Assembly (NCBI GenBank): GCA_012295275.1
Contig: CM022667.1
Span: 6,303,685 to 6,367,684, forward strand
DNA length: 64,000 nucleotides
Direction: 5' to 3'
From: Chrysomallon squamiferum
Taxonomy: Eukaryota; Mollusca; Gastropoda; Neomphalida; Peltospiridae
Within the stretch, counting starts at the first letter, position 1, and each line of letters begins with the position of its first letter. The notes below the pieces were generated by a model that searched no databases, was not told the origin of the DNA, and saw only the letters and a list, made by a program, of their open reading frames with translations. Below are positions 1 to 12,746 of this stretch, one piece after another. Made by a program: the position numbers and the translations under genes.

Positions 1-92
1 GTATGTATGTGTGCCTGTGTGTTTGGGTGGATGGTTGGGTGTTTGTGTGAATATATATGTACTTGTATATTTGTTATTTTTAAGGTTTACAG

Positions 93-263
93 CCAGCAAC
101 GAATAAAAGAAGAAATGAATGTCAGCTGATTTACACTTACGTTGAGTTTAGAAAGGAGAAAATGTCACAGCCCATCTACAAAAAAGAAGAACTGACAGTG
201 TACATTCAGATTGACTTCTCAAAGAAAGTCCCACAGTTGTCTGATGTCAATCAAGAAAGGTGA
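93..263 (+). CDS. Last cytoplasmic exon of an upstream receptor paralogue (unit 1)
   Basis: This exon is clearly paralogous to the terminal exon at 29868-29990. A pyrimidine-rich acceptor ending tttacag precedes it and the frame is phase 0. It encodes a basic tail with the motif LIYTYV, which fits the ITIM consensus (I/V/L/S)xYxx(I/L/V), followed by EKMSQPI as in the paralogue. Compared with that copy, one A is missing from the A-run after the PI codons. Reading therefore shifts and continues past the paralogue's stop to a TGA at 261-263, adding about 16 residues. The rest of this gene lies left of the window. Whether the altered C-terminus is functional, a pseudogene lesion or an assembly slip in a homopolymer cannot be told from sequence alone. 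Confidence 0.7.
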   Translation, partial: PATNKRRNECQLIYTYVEFRKEKMSQPIYKKEELTVYIQIDFSKKVPQLSDVNQER

Positions 264-3200
264 AACTGAAATGTCAAAGTGGAAAATGAATTTATAATGT
301 AGGAAAAATAATAAATAACAATTTAAAGCTGAAATAAGATAATATTAATAGAAGTCAAAAGAAAACAAAGATGGTCTGATGCTCTTTAGACAAAAACTGC
401 AAAGCAATTAAAATACAAACAAAAATGTACTGAATTTGAAGTTGAGAAATAAAGAATGGCGAAATAATCCAAACAAAGTAAGCTTTGTGAAAGCTAGAGA
501 AAGCAGCACAAAATATATATTAATATATATAAGTGAAAATTATAGAATTATTTCATTTCAGTTTTCTTGTTACATGATCATGATGTATTTTATGAAAGGA
601 AATCTCAAAATATTGGCTTTACAGTGTAAGCAGTATCAATATGTAATACTTTTATTATTTTTACTATTTTTATTTATTTGGTTTATAATTTTCTTTATGT
701 TTATAAATGATTTCCCGGTTAAGATAGACACTGTTTCTTTTATTCTTATTTTGTAAAGGGAAGAAGAAAGTTAATCTGGAATCACAATGATAACATTTCA
801 CATTTGAAAGTAGTAAAATAACAGTGTTCAAAGTTTTTGTACTATAAAAAACTATATTATTTTAGTATAATCCATGTGTGAAAGGAAAAAAGGTTTTTCC
901 ATAAATCGTTATATCTGACATAGGAAATAATTATTTCTGTAATTGAGGTAAATGTGTTTGTATGTATGTCTATGGATATTTAGCCATTTAGAAACTTCAT
1001 CTTATGACAGTGACATGCGTTTTTTTTTTCATGCCGTTATCATGGGAAAACATTACCAGTGGCTGTCTTAATAGAAATGCTCCCTATGCTGCTCCTTTTC
1101 TCTCCGAATTTGTGTCAGTATTTTGAAAAATACCCAAATATTTCAATGCAAATCTAAGCTAAGCACCTAATGTAGATTATCTTGTAGATATAATTACTTT
1201 TCACAGCATGTGCGTTTGAAATGTTCTGGATTTAATAACTTACTGTTTGCTACAGGAAGACATTAGTGTTATTTTATCAATTTCAAATTAACAGTTACTC
1301 TTCTGAAAGTCACAAAGGCCTAATTACTTAATATATCAAGATAAATGTTGATAGGCATCTTTGTTTATCTCTTGAGTAAAATAACCTTTAAGGCAAATTC
1401 GTGGAAGTAGATTTACATTATTTTCTGCTGATATATGTGACAGGAAATTGCCTTCCTATGAGTTTTACACATTGTTGTCTCTAAAGCTAATAAATTAGTA
1501 TTGATATATTGTTGCATGTATTTGAAAGTTTGCATATTTTTTGTTTTATTTGGAGGAATTTTTTTCCCTTTGATTATTTAACTTAATAAGAGAAACTGAT
1601 AACAGAGCTCTTAAAAAAACGAGGAACTTTATTCCCTTTGATTATTTAAGTTAATAAGAGAAACTGATAACAGATGTTGTTAAGATATTGCACTACGTTG
1701 AAAGTTGATTTCACCTAAAGTTACAAAACATTTTGTATACATCGTTATAATATCTCTTGATGCATATTTTGTATATGAATATATTTTCCTATTTCATAAT
1801 AATGAAGTAAAGATTTTGTCTTTGTTTTCTAAAATGTTTTGCTATTGGTCATTGCAAAATGTTACATTTTCTAATATATAAACATATAGTTAGATGCGCG
1901 TGTGTGTGTGTGTGTGCCCTACTTGGAGACGCCAGATGGTGTAAATGTTAACCCTGCTCAATCAGGAATTAACTAATATTAAAGCCCTTTAATTGGAAAC
2001 CCTAATTCAGTAATACAAATATTACATAACTATAAATAATTACATCTAGTCCTCCTCGTTTGTTGTATTTTATGTTGAAAAAATCGTTCTTCCGAGATCC
2101 GCTTGCCATGCTTCTCCCCCCGTTACAACTGTATGTATATATATTCACATTTTATATTAATATAAAACAAAACGATTTTTTACTTGAATATCTTTACTAT
2201 TTTTGTAAATTTAAAGTCAAAATATCAAATAAACATTCAGGAATTCCAAGATTTTTATACATATTTGATAGTGTATTGATTATTGTATAATTTGACAATG
2301 TTTTCATGTTTGTTACATGTATATTTCTTGTAAATTTTACAATAAATTTGATTAACCTAAAAATTTAAAATTTAATTACAAAAGGTTGTAGGTTGTTTTG
2401 TTTTAATATATTTAATTATAGTAGATACACTAAAACTATATGAAAGTTTATATTTGTGTATTAACTACTTTTACTAATATATGTAATAAAATCTAAAGTG
2501 CTTTTCAATTATTTATTTAGCTTTTTAATAAAAATGAATTGTTTCTATTCCTAATCGTTTGTAACAAATCCTGCTTCTTGTTATTTAGCTTAAAATATCC
2601 GAGCACCACTCTGCAACGGAACCTTCTTGCCAAATTTGTTCTTAATTATACATTTTTATTCTCTATTTTTACATGCCGATTTAAAGCAGAATTACTGTTA
2701 CATTAAACATTCAGTATATTTTTATATTAGAGTAATATTTATTAAGCTACAGTGTATAATCATCTTTATACATTTATATTTTTATGGTTCTTCAATGTTT
2801 AGCTAAGTAATGTTGGAATACGAGGGTGATTCCTCAAAGAGCATTCAGACATCAATGGGCTGTTTAGAAGCTATATATATAATAAGGGGAAGCTCTGTTA
2901 TTTTATAAACTAAGAAACACTGGGATTATTTAACTTAGAATAAGCACTTAAGTTGTAAAGTAAATTCAGAAATGCTGTCAGCAGAAGTGTTTCGTGAACG
3001 CCTGCGCGATCCTCTGTAAGGTTTTAAACGAGATAATTTGATCAGTGCGCCACCTTACGACACGTCTGAGATACGCGTAGTCAGAAAAAAGAATCACCCA
3101 GGCAATGGTAATTCTGGTTTCAATGGTTTATTCTCTTTTTTTTATGTAACATACATGTTGATTGATAGAAGATAGCCAATTATATTTCTGTTGGATGTTA

Positions 3201-3720
3201 TATAGTGTTATTCTGTGGTACTTACAGTTGAAAACTAAGTAACAAACTCGGATAAGGTTTTTTAATAACTAAAAGCTTAGTTAGAAAGTTAACGTAACCA
3301 GTTGGGCTTAATTAGGATAGTATTATCTATAAACGCTTTTGCCTTTGTATTGTATCGTGAGTGTCTTACGATTAAATTATATGTTACCATTGATGGTTAG
3401 TTAAGGTGAAATATAAACTAATTATTCATGTTCAATTCTTGTTTGCGTGATTATTTTCTTGTGGATACAGTGTAGTCATTTAGTAGTTTAAGCTGTCTCA
3501 GGTCATTAACACCTTGTCAGGTGACGCTATTATAGTCTGCAACCCTTTAGACGGGTTAGGATTAGGGTTATATATCGATGATTGTTATGTCTCAGACGAC
3601 CAATACCTTGTTCTTCATTGATCATACATTTAAACCATAGCTAACCAAGGACGTACCATATAAAAGTTCTTATACATTAACTACATGTACCTGCCAAAAA
3701 CAGACTCAAATTTTATATCC
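264..3720. other. Intergenic spacer between units 1 and 2, no gene seen
   Basis: AT-rich sequence without a convincing coding exon. It holds a short (GT)n tract near 1900, a 68-bp tandem duplication (listed separately) and a short TTAGGG-like string near 3552-3572 that is far too short to be telomeric. The few open frames are low-complexity AT translations. Confidence 0.6.
1561..1680. repeat. Two-copy tandem duplication, period 68 bp
   Basis: The stretch containing ccctttgattatttaa and aagagaaactgataacag occurs twice, starting near 1566 and 1634, with only a few mismatches. It is a local tandem duplication in noncoding DNA. Confidence 0.85.
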
Positions 3721-4245
3721 ATGGCTGATCTTAGAAGGGTCGAATTTGTTTAGTCACAAAAAGGTAGACCACATATAATACTGGAACGAATTCTATTTGT
3801 AACGAATCGCACCAGAGGGGAAAGCTTTCACTGCAGATGTGTGGCAGAAATGTGTACCGGGAAGTGAACCACTGTCGGCGATTTTATTCAGAACACATCC
3901 ATCTTCCAAATGACTGGAATGTTGTTCGGTTTGTTAGCACACTACGGAATCGAGTAAGAGAAGAAACGATACCAGTGCAGAAAATATACAATGATGAGGT
4001 TGCAAAGCAAACATCAGACATTGTTCCTCATTTGCCTACCTTTCCCATTATGAGCTGTGCACTGTATAGAGAGAGACGACTTCTCATTCCTGCCCTACCG
4101 CAGACTACAGCCGATGTCAGCATAGACGAACCATAGACAAAGACAAATGACGGAGGACCCTACGTTTTATTTAGCAATGGAAATGAAGATAACATGCTTA
4201 TGTTTTCTACAGATGAGCAAATCATAGCAGGATGCGTGTTTCTAA
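3721..4245 (+). pseudogene. FLYWCH zinc-finger / MULE-type transposase-derived gene fragment
   Basis: Translation from 3721 gives a degraded FLYWCH-like finger: a SQKGRPHIILE stretch, then FVTNRTRGESFHCRC. After a frame change, the frame at 3837-4136 gives the conserved segment CRRFYSEHIHLPND, then NRVREETIPVQKIYNDEVAK, PTFPIMSCALYRERR and PALPQT. A last piece around 4150-4240 reads NGNEDNMLMFSTDEQI. This order (FLYWCH finger, HxHxP, linker, start of a MULE transposase-like domain) is that of the multicopy FLYWCH/MULE proteins of invertebrates. Frame breaks and the absence of the catalytic DDE region show that it is a dead fragment. Family assignment is from memory of motif order. Confidence 0.7.
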
Positions 4246-5363
4246 AATGATTATGTGGTTTCAACATGAGAAGACGATGGCGCCAGATTCCTTTGATTTT
4301 GTTGAACCATCATCTGAACACTGGCCCCAGAACAAGCATTGATCTGGATGGTTTTCGTTCAGGAATGAACCAGTCAGTTCAACTTTTCCATTCAGATATA
4401 TACAGATTTGTAGAATTGATAAAAGGAATAGAAACATCAGAATGATAAATTCAGACAGATAAACTTTGAGGCAAATCAATCTAATTTTATATAATTTTGT
4501 TCTGTGTTCTGTATTTAGTTGTTTCAGACTATTCCATTATTAACTACATGTATTATTCAAGGTACACGGCAGGTCATTAGTAATGCGCTCAACCGCGTCT
4601 TGTGTTGTTTTAATGCGTCGCGTTATGGGACGTCTGTCTTTTGGGAGGACACCAGTCAGACCCTGTCTTTGTTAATTGTGTGGGTAAATTTGGTTTTGAC
4701 TTTAAATTCTAGAGAGCATCTTATTCGCCTCGAACTATTCTGTGACAGACTTTTACTTTTTATATTAATTTTGGTTTGGTGGAGGGATAAACAATGTTGA
4801 TGAGCATGAACCTCTGAACTCCTTTTAGCAAATTGTTTCATTAATTCTGGGTCTATGTTTAACGTAAATGCATAACTGAATGTAAAACAGTGCTTGTGAG
4901 CAAAGGTTATATGTTATTTTAAGGATTCAGTTTCTACAACTAGAATCAGTTTCAACATTACCCCTACTTATTATGAAAACTATAAGTTTATCCAGAATTT
5001 ACTTAATTAAATAAACCAATAACGTTTGTGCGGATTCATATTTATAGCGGTATTTGTATCCAGTTGTTCGGTTTCATGGTCATTGAAGGAAAACGCTATG
5101 AACGAATGTTACATAATTTACATAATTAAAATAAATAAACTTTTGACGAAAAAAATACTAAAGAAGAACAATTGTTTTCTTTCTGAAATACATAAATATA
5201 ATAAATAAGTAGAAACGATATTGGCCATGGACAGGCATTTTTTTTATCGTTTGAGTCTTTGACTTTTGTACTGACACTGTTTTACAGTGTATTATACTCA
5301 AATAATGAATGTAAAAATTAAAACATACTTATCGATTCATTTTCCCGGAATCAGGACACAATG
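4246..5363. other. Noncoding sequence upstream of unit 2
   Basis: No exon or repeat recognised. Open frames on both strands lack family motifs and have AT-driven composition. Confidence 0.5.
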
Positions 5364-5698
5364 CAGGAAGTAAATTATCAATGAGCAAGAATCGGGACCA
5401 TTCATAACGAATAACAGGTAACTGGACTGAGATTATAAAAAGTTTTCTAAACCCGTTTTGTAAGACAGTAAAGCAATAGGTGTAAAAATAAATAAATGTT
5501 TTTGAAATGGAGTTTATGTCATAGATTATAATAATCAATTATAAACTGCTGGTGAAAAATGTATCACTTTCTTACTCAAAATTATTGTGAAACTGTTTGT
5601 GTTTTGTGTTATGTTGATATTTTTTCAACTCAGCGTCACCTAAACCAGTTTACTTGAAAGGACTCGCCCAAATAAGACTCATTTGTGTAAGCAGGAAA
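5364..5698 (+). promoter_or_regulatory. Conserved 5' flank of unit 2 signal-peptide exon
   Basis: The 16-mer caggaagtaaattatc at 5364-5379 lies 335 nt before the ATG. The same 16-mer occurs at 49488-49503, 318 nt before the ATG of the paralogous signal-peptide exon. A second conserved block immediately precedes the ATG (ctaaaccagtt near 5641, then CTCAAATA/CTCATTT-like segments ending in gaaaATGGCG). Intervening sequence is much less alike. CAGGAAGT matches the core of ETS-family sites; that it binds an ETS factor, and that it is promoter rather than 5' UTR, is inference. No clear TATA box was assigned. Confidence 0.45.
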
Positions 5699-5762
5699 AT
5701 GGCGTCTGAATTGAGGTGTTTGTTTCTGTGGGTATTTCTTCTACATATTGATATTTGCTTAG
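5699..5762 (+). CDS. Signal-peptide exon of Ig receptor, unit 2
   Basis: The ATG at 5699 opens a 21-codon exon with a basic N-region (residues ELR), a hydrophobic core CLFLWVFLLHI and a short polar end DICLG. It stops at a gtcagt donor after one base of a codon, so the intron is phase 1. The second half (FLLHIDICLG) is nearly identical to the exon at 49806 (FLLHINICLG), and the upstream flanks are also conserved, which supports this ATG as the start. The next compatible exon is the V-like Ig exon at 10203, whose first two bases complete the Gly codon and give G-Y-T at the junction, as in unit 3. Confidence 0.8.
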
Positions 5763-6990
5763 GTCAGTTTTTACATTGGGATGTTGTTTTGTTTTTTTGT
5801 TTGTTTGTTGTTTTCGTTTTATTTTCTTCTTATTATTATTTTTGCTCTATTGTTATTTAGTTATATATTTATTTATTTCTTGCTTTCAGTGTAAATAATT
5901 AATTTCACTATAATTAACATGGACCAATGATTTTTTTAAAATAAAAATAGGAAACTCATTGTTTGCATACATAACAGTACATGTTCTAGAAGTTGAATGT
6001 TTTTTGTGATAACGAAAACGAGTGAAAATTTAATTTGTAACTAATTTTTTTATCGGACCGGTTGATGGACCTTTATTTATTTATTTTTAATTTTCTGTAG
6101 TAAACCTGCATCAAGCGTTCTCGTGAATAAATCAAGGCAGACATTCAAATAACACGTGATGAATTTGATTTTTACATGTAATACGACCTTCAATGCGTTG
6201 AAAAAAAAAAATAAAAATAAAAAAATAAAAAATTATAATAGTTTCAACTATCGTTTTACAAGTAGGTACTCAGAACTGTCCGCTATGGAGTTTCAGCAGA
6301 GTAACGTGCCCACATTACAGTACCTAATGAGAATAGTCATCTTCATATTCACGCGCCAGTGTCTGTGAAAATTGTTTATTTTATTTTATTATTATTATTA
6401 TTATTTATTTTTTATATATATTGCCTGCAGACGTCGTAATAATAATTAAAAAAAATATAGAGTACAAAACGTGTGCGAGATGGTATGACGTCAAAGTTAA
6501 AAAAAAAAAAAAAAAAAAATGGTTTCGGACTTTGCTGCAATTTCTAATCAATAATAGACATCTATGTACTGGACGCACTGATTAAATGACATATTTCCCC
6601 AAATTACTATTAATAATCCATGCAGAATTGATTGCATTATGAAGGCATACGTATTAAAAAGTTTGCAAACTCTAATGGGCGTTCGACGCTGTCGTCTTTG
6701 ATTTCGATCGGAACTTTCCGTGAGCTCACGGATTTTTTGAAACTTCCCAATTCAGTTGTTTCACATATGTTTTCTGAATGTTTTATTATTTAAACTGATA
6801 AAGATAAGGATGGTTGTTCATTTTACCAAACCATGAGGTCGCGGGACTTTCGTAACTACTTTTTCAACTTAATCAAACCTTTTCTTCTTCTTCTTCTTCT
6901 TCTTCTTCTTATTATTATTATTAATTTAATACATTTTTGCATTGTAGTCTTTTGTTTGAAAGTTTGAAAAAAAATATAATTTTTTTAATA
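5763..6990 (+). other. Intron 1 of unit 2, proximal part
   Basis: No exon seen. It contains A-runs, a (CTT)n/(ATT)n microsatellite at about 6883-6923 and scattered T-rich stretches. Confidence 0.55.
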
Positions 6991-8167
6991 AATATGCTTC
7001 AGTTAATGAATTTATATAAAAACAAAAATGACAATGCAGAGAATATGAGTAAACTTTGTTTTATTTTTATAACTTGGGTAGACTTTTGTTCTCATGAAGC
7101 TTATTTCTTATTTTGATGTGTTTCTAATTTAATTTCACAACACCAGTTCAGTACATAATTTCCTAAACCTGTGAAGTGTAAGTAATATGTTCAAGAAATC
7201 TTTCATTTCAAAACTCAGAAAATGTTAGAGATACTTGAAGATAGAGATATTTATAAAGTTATTTAAAATAGATTTTTGAATTGTTGTTTATACAATCATT
7301 TGTTGCTTTATTTTATGTTATTCATTTATTTATTTTTCTGAAATGGGCAGATACACGAAGAAAACTTAATAACTGATGTATGCGTGTCTGTGTGTTTTAT
7401 TTAGTAGGTTTTACTTCTGACTTTTACAAACATTTACTTATGCATTATACAAGGACATTTCATGTTTGTATATCTTGTTTATTTATCCTGCATAAAAATA
7501 TTTTACTTAAAAGTTGAAGTCTAGCTTTATTTTATAGCAATTTCTAGTTAACAGAAAGTGAAAAAGCATACATAAACACATACAGGTATGATGTTTGTAC
7601 ATGCAGAACTAATCATCATCATTAAATCTTAATACATAAACCTTATTTTGTATTTCTCTGTACATAACTGTTAATTTAATATAATTTTAAATGATTTTGA
7701 GGGTAATGTTTCTCTATTTTCAATAACAATATGATAAAGTGTTACGTGATTAATATTTTATAAATTTAAAAACATACATAAGAAGTAATTAAAACAGAAA
7801 TGTCACTTCGTTTTGAAAACTAGTAATCCATTAGAAAAAAAGATTAATACAAATATTTTACGATAAAATTGAAGCAATAGTTGATTTTATAATTATATAC
7901 TTGTTTTTATTTTTAATTTTAAAATAAGTATTATGACATTGATTAATATTCTGCATATACTAAACATGTTCTCTATGTCTAATCTGCTATATTCCATTAT
8001 CACACATTTTTACTGGCGTTGGTGATGGATGTAAAGATATTAATTGTCCAAGGCTAACTTCACCATAACACAACAAAGATATTACTTCTGTCCTGTGTTT
8101 ATTTAGTAAGTTCACACAATAAATTTGTTATTTTCTCTTGTATCAAAAATTATAAGACCTGCTGAAA

Positions 8168-8229
<62 letters not shown>

Positions 8230-9450
8230 CATCATTATCATTATCATAATTATTATTGTTAACTGTACTACAAAAATAAAAATGAATAAAAAATAATATT
8301 AAGCAAATATTGCTCTCAATTGTACAATATTAGAAAAACCTAATTATTTATTTAAATATATAAATATGTTTCAAATTTCAGTCATGTTCTATATCAAGTT
8401 GAATGAATATGTTTAAGAGTTTAAACAATAGTTCCATGATGTAATTATTGTGGTTCAAATTCTTTTACAGATAAATAATTTCACTGATTAGTAAAATGTT
8501 CTAAATAAAACTCTATAAAACACAGCTGCTATGAAAATACAGAATGGTATATATCCCCAACCTTGTAAAAAAAACAATTGCTAACATAATCATTCTTTTC
8601 ATCATCTCTGTTTAGTCAACAGTTTCAGTTATCTCAAATATTCTTACATGCAAAAGATGAATGAGTGAAACTGAAGTCAGCTCTTTATTATCATTCAACA
8701 CAGTGTAAAATATTTGCATCTCGAATATGATTCATTAATATTCACATGACAATTAAACAAAATTATATGTAAAAAGGAAAAATGGTGGTAATTTAATCAG
8801 AGGACATCAAAATCTAAATTTTTCAAGAAACACAAAAGCAGGTGGCATGGTGCCAACTGGCAAACTGTTTTTCAACAGCCCTGACACACATGTATATCAA
8901 ATTCATTTTATTTATGGTTATGTCTGTGCTGTCAATAAATAATCATGTATAATACTGTTAAGAAATGATCTGTAGTAATTGAATGTATCAGCTTTTCTAG
9001 TTTACATCCATATTTTCCATTATTCTTAACAGCCTTTTGCTTGTTAATTTATTTGGTAACTGAAACAATAATATAATAATACGAATTCCTTCTTTTAATC
9101 TAAGCAAAACAAAAACACAACTGAAGAAAACGATTTTCATCTTATTGTTAGAATGTTATAATTTATTTTCCAGAAATATATTTTTCTAATAAATAAATAA
9201 ATAAATAAATAAATAAATATACATTATAATATTGATAATAATTTTTTAACTGTTGACAGTATGTTTCACCTTTCATAAGACTTTAATCTAAAGTGATTAC
9301 ATTGGTTAAATTCCTCTTCAAAGTAATGGATTTAATTAATACATAATCCCAAGACTTAAGAACATTAGCTGTTTTAATAATATTTTCCTTTTCTTTACCG
9401 CTTCCTTCTTTCTTTATGAAACATAATTTAACAACTTAATCAGCGCTGTC
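6990..9450 (+). repeat. Receptor intron module, copy 1 (microexon lost)
   Basis: This is the first of six related blocks. Landmarks shared with the others are tataacttgg-tagacttttgttctcat (near 7070), the sequence after a microexon donor gtatgatgtttgtacatg (7585), a long (ATT)n tract (8169-8229), gactgattagtaaaatgtt, caattaaac with aatggtggtaatttaat (near 8780), atcagcttttctag and an (AATA)n tract near 9190. Here the sequence before the donor-like gtatgatg is acacatacag, so no microexon equivalent is recognisable. Unlike the other copies, this block lies upstream of the V exon. Confidence 0.65.
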
Positions 9451-9683
9451 CCGTTTAATTTAAGATTTGACAGCAGCCTATTGTCATTGAAATAGCATTT
9501 TTGACGGTCTTTGTTTTTTATACATCTACAATGTTAATCCACCAAATACAAATTTTTACTTGATATATATAAACAATACTTTGAGCTAAATTTAAAGTAA
9601 TTTTCATTTGTACCAGGTTTGGAAAAAATACAAAGAAAACGACAAATATATATTTATTTTTATTCTACTATCTTACTGTAAAA

Positions 9684-10017
9684 ATGTGGTAGTTCAGCAG
9701 ACTACCAGGGTTCGAATTCCGGTATCCCAGGGAGATATCAGAAGCTAAAATACTACAGGCTACCAGTACGGACAAGTGCTGAATGCAAGTGCTAAATCTG
9801 TTGAATGCCTCGCCCTTGCCCATTGTGAGTCATGATAAGGAGTCCACCGAAAATCACCAATCACATTAGCAGAATTTAGTCAGGCACTTCAAGAGGAGTT
9901 GAACGATGGCCACTGGGAAAGTCACAAACAGCTCATCCACTGAATGAATGTCTTACACACCAGGACAATATCATACACTACTGACACAAAAAAACACCAA
10001 AACCAACAAAAAAATGT
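9684..10017 (+). mobile_element. tRNA-derived SINE-like element
   Basis: The block starts with tggtagttcagcagac (A-box-like) and then carries ggttcgaattcc, a close match to the RNA polymerase III B box. A body with higher GC than its surroundings follows, ending in an A-rich tail near 9988-10012. This head-body-tail layout is typical of tRNA-derived SINEs. Exact ends are approximate because no target-site duplication was identified. Confidence 0.6.
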
Positions 10018-10202
10018 CAGCTTTAAAGTTTAACCTCTGACCCTGTCTTCTAGATCAAAATCTACTAAGAAACTGTACTATTACTGGTAATGTTTGCCCA
10101 GTCACTTCACTATTATCATATATCTCGTATCCATTTTACATATGTATCTTTAGATCCATAGATAGATTGATATAGACATGTATAATATTTTTGTGATTGT
10201 AG

Positions 10203-10547
10203 GTTACACAGTGTATTTGTCAGGAACTTCATTAAATGCTATGTCATACACACTTACATGTACAGTGGCAGATGCTGCAAATCTCAGCGACTACGTAAAC
10301 TTTAAAAGACAGATCTCTACAGCAGTCTTTTCTACAATAAAACAAACTACAAGTGGATGTTCAGTATACACCAAGCCACCAACAGGCTATGATTCAGAGT
10401 GTGGAAGTGGAACACAGGAAAACAATGCTCAGATTAAGGAATATACACTGACGATCTTCAGTCTTGCAGATAAGGATGTTGGAATTTGGTGGTGTTACTT
10501 GGAAAATCTTGGAATACGTAGCAACAATCATACTGTAAAATTTGATA
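10203..10547 (+). CDS. V-like Ig domain exon, unit 2
   Basis: A 345-nt phase 1-1 exon bounded by a tag acceptor and a gtaagt donor. It encodes one Ig-like domain: the first canonical Cys is in SYTLTCTV, a FKRQIS strand follows, an extra Cys pair lies in GCSVY and ECGSGT, and the second canonical Cys is in GIWWCYL. Potential N-glycosylation sites are NLS and NHT. It aligns along its length with the exon at 50878 (by eye about half of the residues identical), including all four Cys, the FKRQIS block and the C-terminal SNN-x-TV. It would be the membrane-distal domain after the signal peptide. No stop or frameshift is present. I recognise a V-set-like fold but no named family. Confidence 0.85.
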
Positions 10548-10789
10548 GTAAGTTGAGAATCCTTTATCATTATTTATTTTTCTATATGAAAAAATTATTT
10601 GTTGTAAATTTAGATTTGCTTATATGAATGAAGAATTTAAATAGATCTTATCTTAGCAACAAAAGAAGTAATGTATTATGCAGGCATGACAAACACCACA
10701 AACACTGATAATTGATTAACCTAACAGTTGCTATTAGAATGTCAAAAGAAAAAAAAAGGTAAACTAAAAAAAGGAAATATAGCTTTATT

Positions 10790-11257
10790 TTTATAGTAAT
10801 TTCTAATTAACAGAAACTGAAAAAGCATACATAAACACATGAAAATAAAAGTTATGAAACAAAATTTTTATTTTCATTTTAAATTTTTATTTTCTATGTT
10901 ACAGGTCCACAGACAGGTATGGTATTTGTACATGTAGAACTGATCATCATCAAATCTTAATACACAAACCTTATTTTGTATTTCTCAGTACATAACTGTT
11001 AATTTAATATAATTTTAAATAATTTTGTGACAATGCTGCTCTATTTTCAGTATCAAAATCACATTATTATTGGTGTTGATGGATGTAAAGATATTAATTA
11101 TGCAAGGCTAACTTCACCATAACACAACAATGATATTACTTCTTTCCTGTGTTGATATAGTAATTTCACACAATAAATTTGTTATTTTCTCTAGTATCAA
11201 AAATTGTAAGATCTGATGAAAATTATTATTATTATCATTATTATTATTATTATTATT

Positions 11258-11290
<33 letters not shown>

Positions 11291-12699
11291 AACACTACTA
11301 GAAAATTAAATATATAGTCCCAACGACAATGAATAAAAAAACATTTTAAGCCAATATTGCTCTCAACAGTACAATATTAGAAAACCTAACTATATACTTA
11401 AATATGTTTCAATTTTCAGTCATGTTCTATATCAAGTTGAATGAATATGTTTAAGAGTTTAAACAATAGTTCAATGATGTAATTATTGAAGTGCAAATTC
11501 TTTCTGTGAATAAATAATCTGACTGATTAGTAAAATGTTCAACACAGCTGCTATGAACACACAGGATGTTATATATCCCCAAGCTTGTAAAACAAATTAC
11601 TAACATAATCATCCCTTTTATCATATCTATTTATTGTTGTATTTTACAAGGGTGCTAGTGATAATGCCTGGATTTGAAATGAGGATAAGTTTTTATTATA
11701 TATACTGAATTATTATTGCTTTGTAATTTGTTTTAAAGTTTGGGTCAGAGTAGAAAGAAGCATAACCTTTTATAAAATTGTGAACACTCAACCAGTAAAA
11801 GTAACACTGACAGTATGTAATATCAGTCTCAGTGTCGTAAATGCAAGTATTTAAGCATGTAAAAGTGGAAGGTTTGCATGTTATGTTATGTTATATTATT
11901 TATGGTTATGTCTGTGCTGTACATAAATAATCATGTATAATACTGTTATGAAATGATCTGTAGTAATTGAATGTATCAGCTTTTCTAGATTACATCCATA
12001 TTTTCCATTATTCTCAACAACCTTTTGCTTATTAATTTATTTGGTAACTGAAACAATAACATAATAATACGAATTACTTCTCTTAGTGTAAGCAAAATAA
12101 TACCACAACTGAAGAAAACTGATAGAATGTTATAATTTATTATCCAGAAATATAGATTTCTAATAAATAAATAAATAAATAAACCAACACTATAATATTA
12201 ATAATAATTGTTTAACTGTTAGCAGGATGTTTCACATTTCATGAGACTTTAATCTAAAGTGAATACATTTGTTTAATTCCTCTTCAAAGTAATGGATTTA
12301 ATTAATACATAATCTCAAGCCTTAAGAACATTATCTGTTTTGATAATATTTTTCTTTTCTTTCCTGCTTCCTTGTTTCTTTATGAAACATTATTTAACAA
12401 CTTAAATTTCAATATGCTTTCTCAGATCTGTGCTATTAAAACTGCCATTAACCACAGAAAACATAGGAAGTAGTTTTATGAAGTTATTGACTGAAAACAG
12501 TGATTTCTTTCTAAACAGATAATGATCTGTAGAAATGTTTAACTTCCATCCTAAAATAAATAACAGATGTCTTATGAAAAATATAGTCACAGCTGTATTT
12601 GAACACTGCTCTTTTCTCAGTAGATTTAGTCCGCATATAATTTCACAAACTTTAACAATTATTTACTTCTTTATTTATTTATTATTATTATTACTGATG

Positions 12700-12746
<47 letters not shown>

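Noticed and set aside
436-756. 106-residue plus-strand frame
   Set aside because: The composition is that of AT-rich noncoding DNA (Ile, Phe, Tyr, Leu runs) with no homology that I recognise.
3552-3572. Telomere-like TTAGGG string
   Set aside because: Only about three imperfect units occur, with no extension, so it is chance or a trivial interstitial motif.
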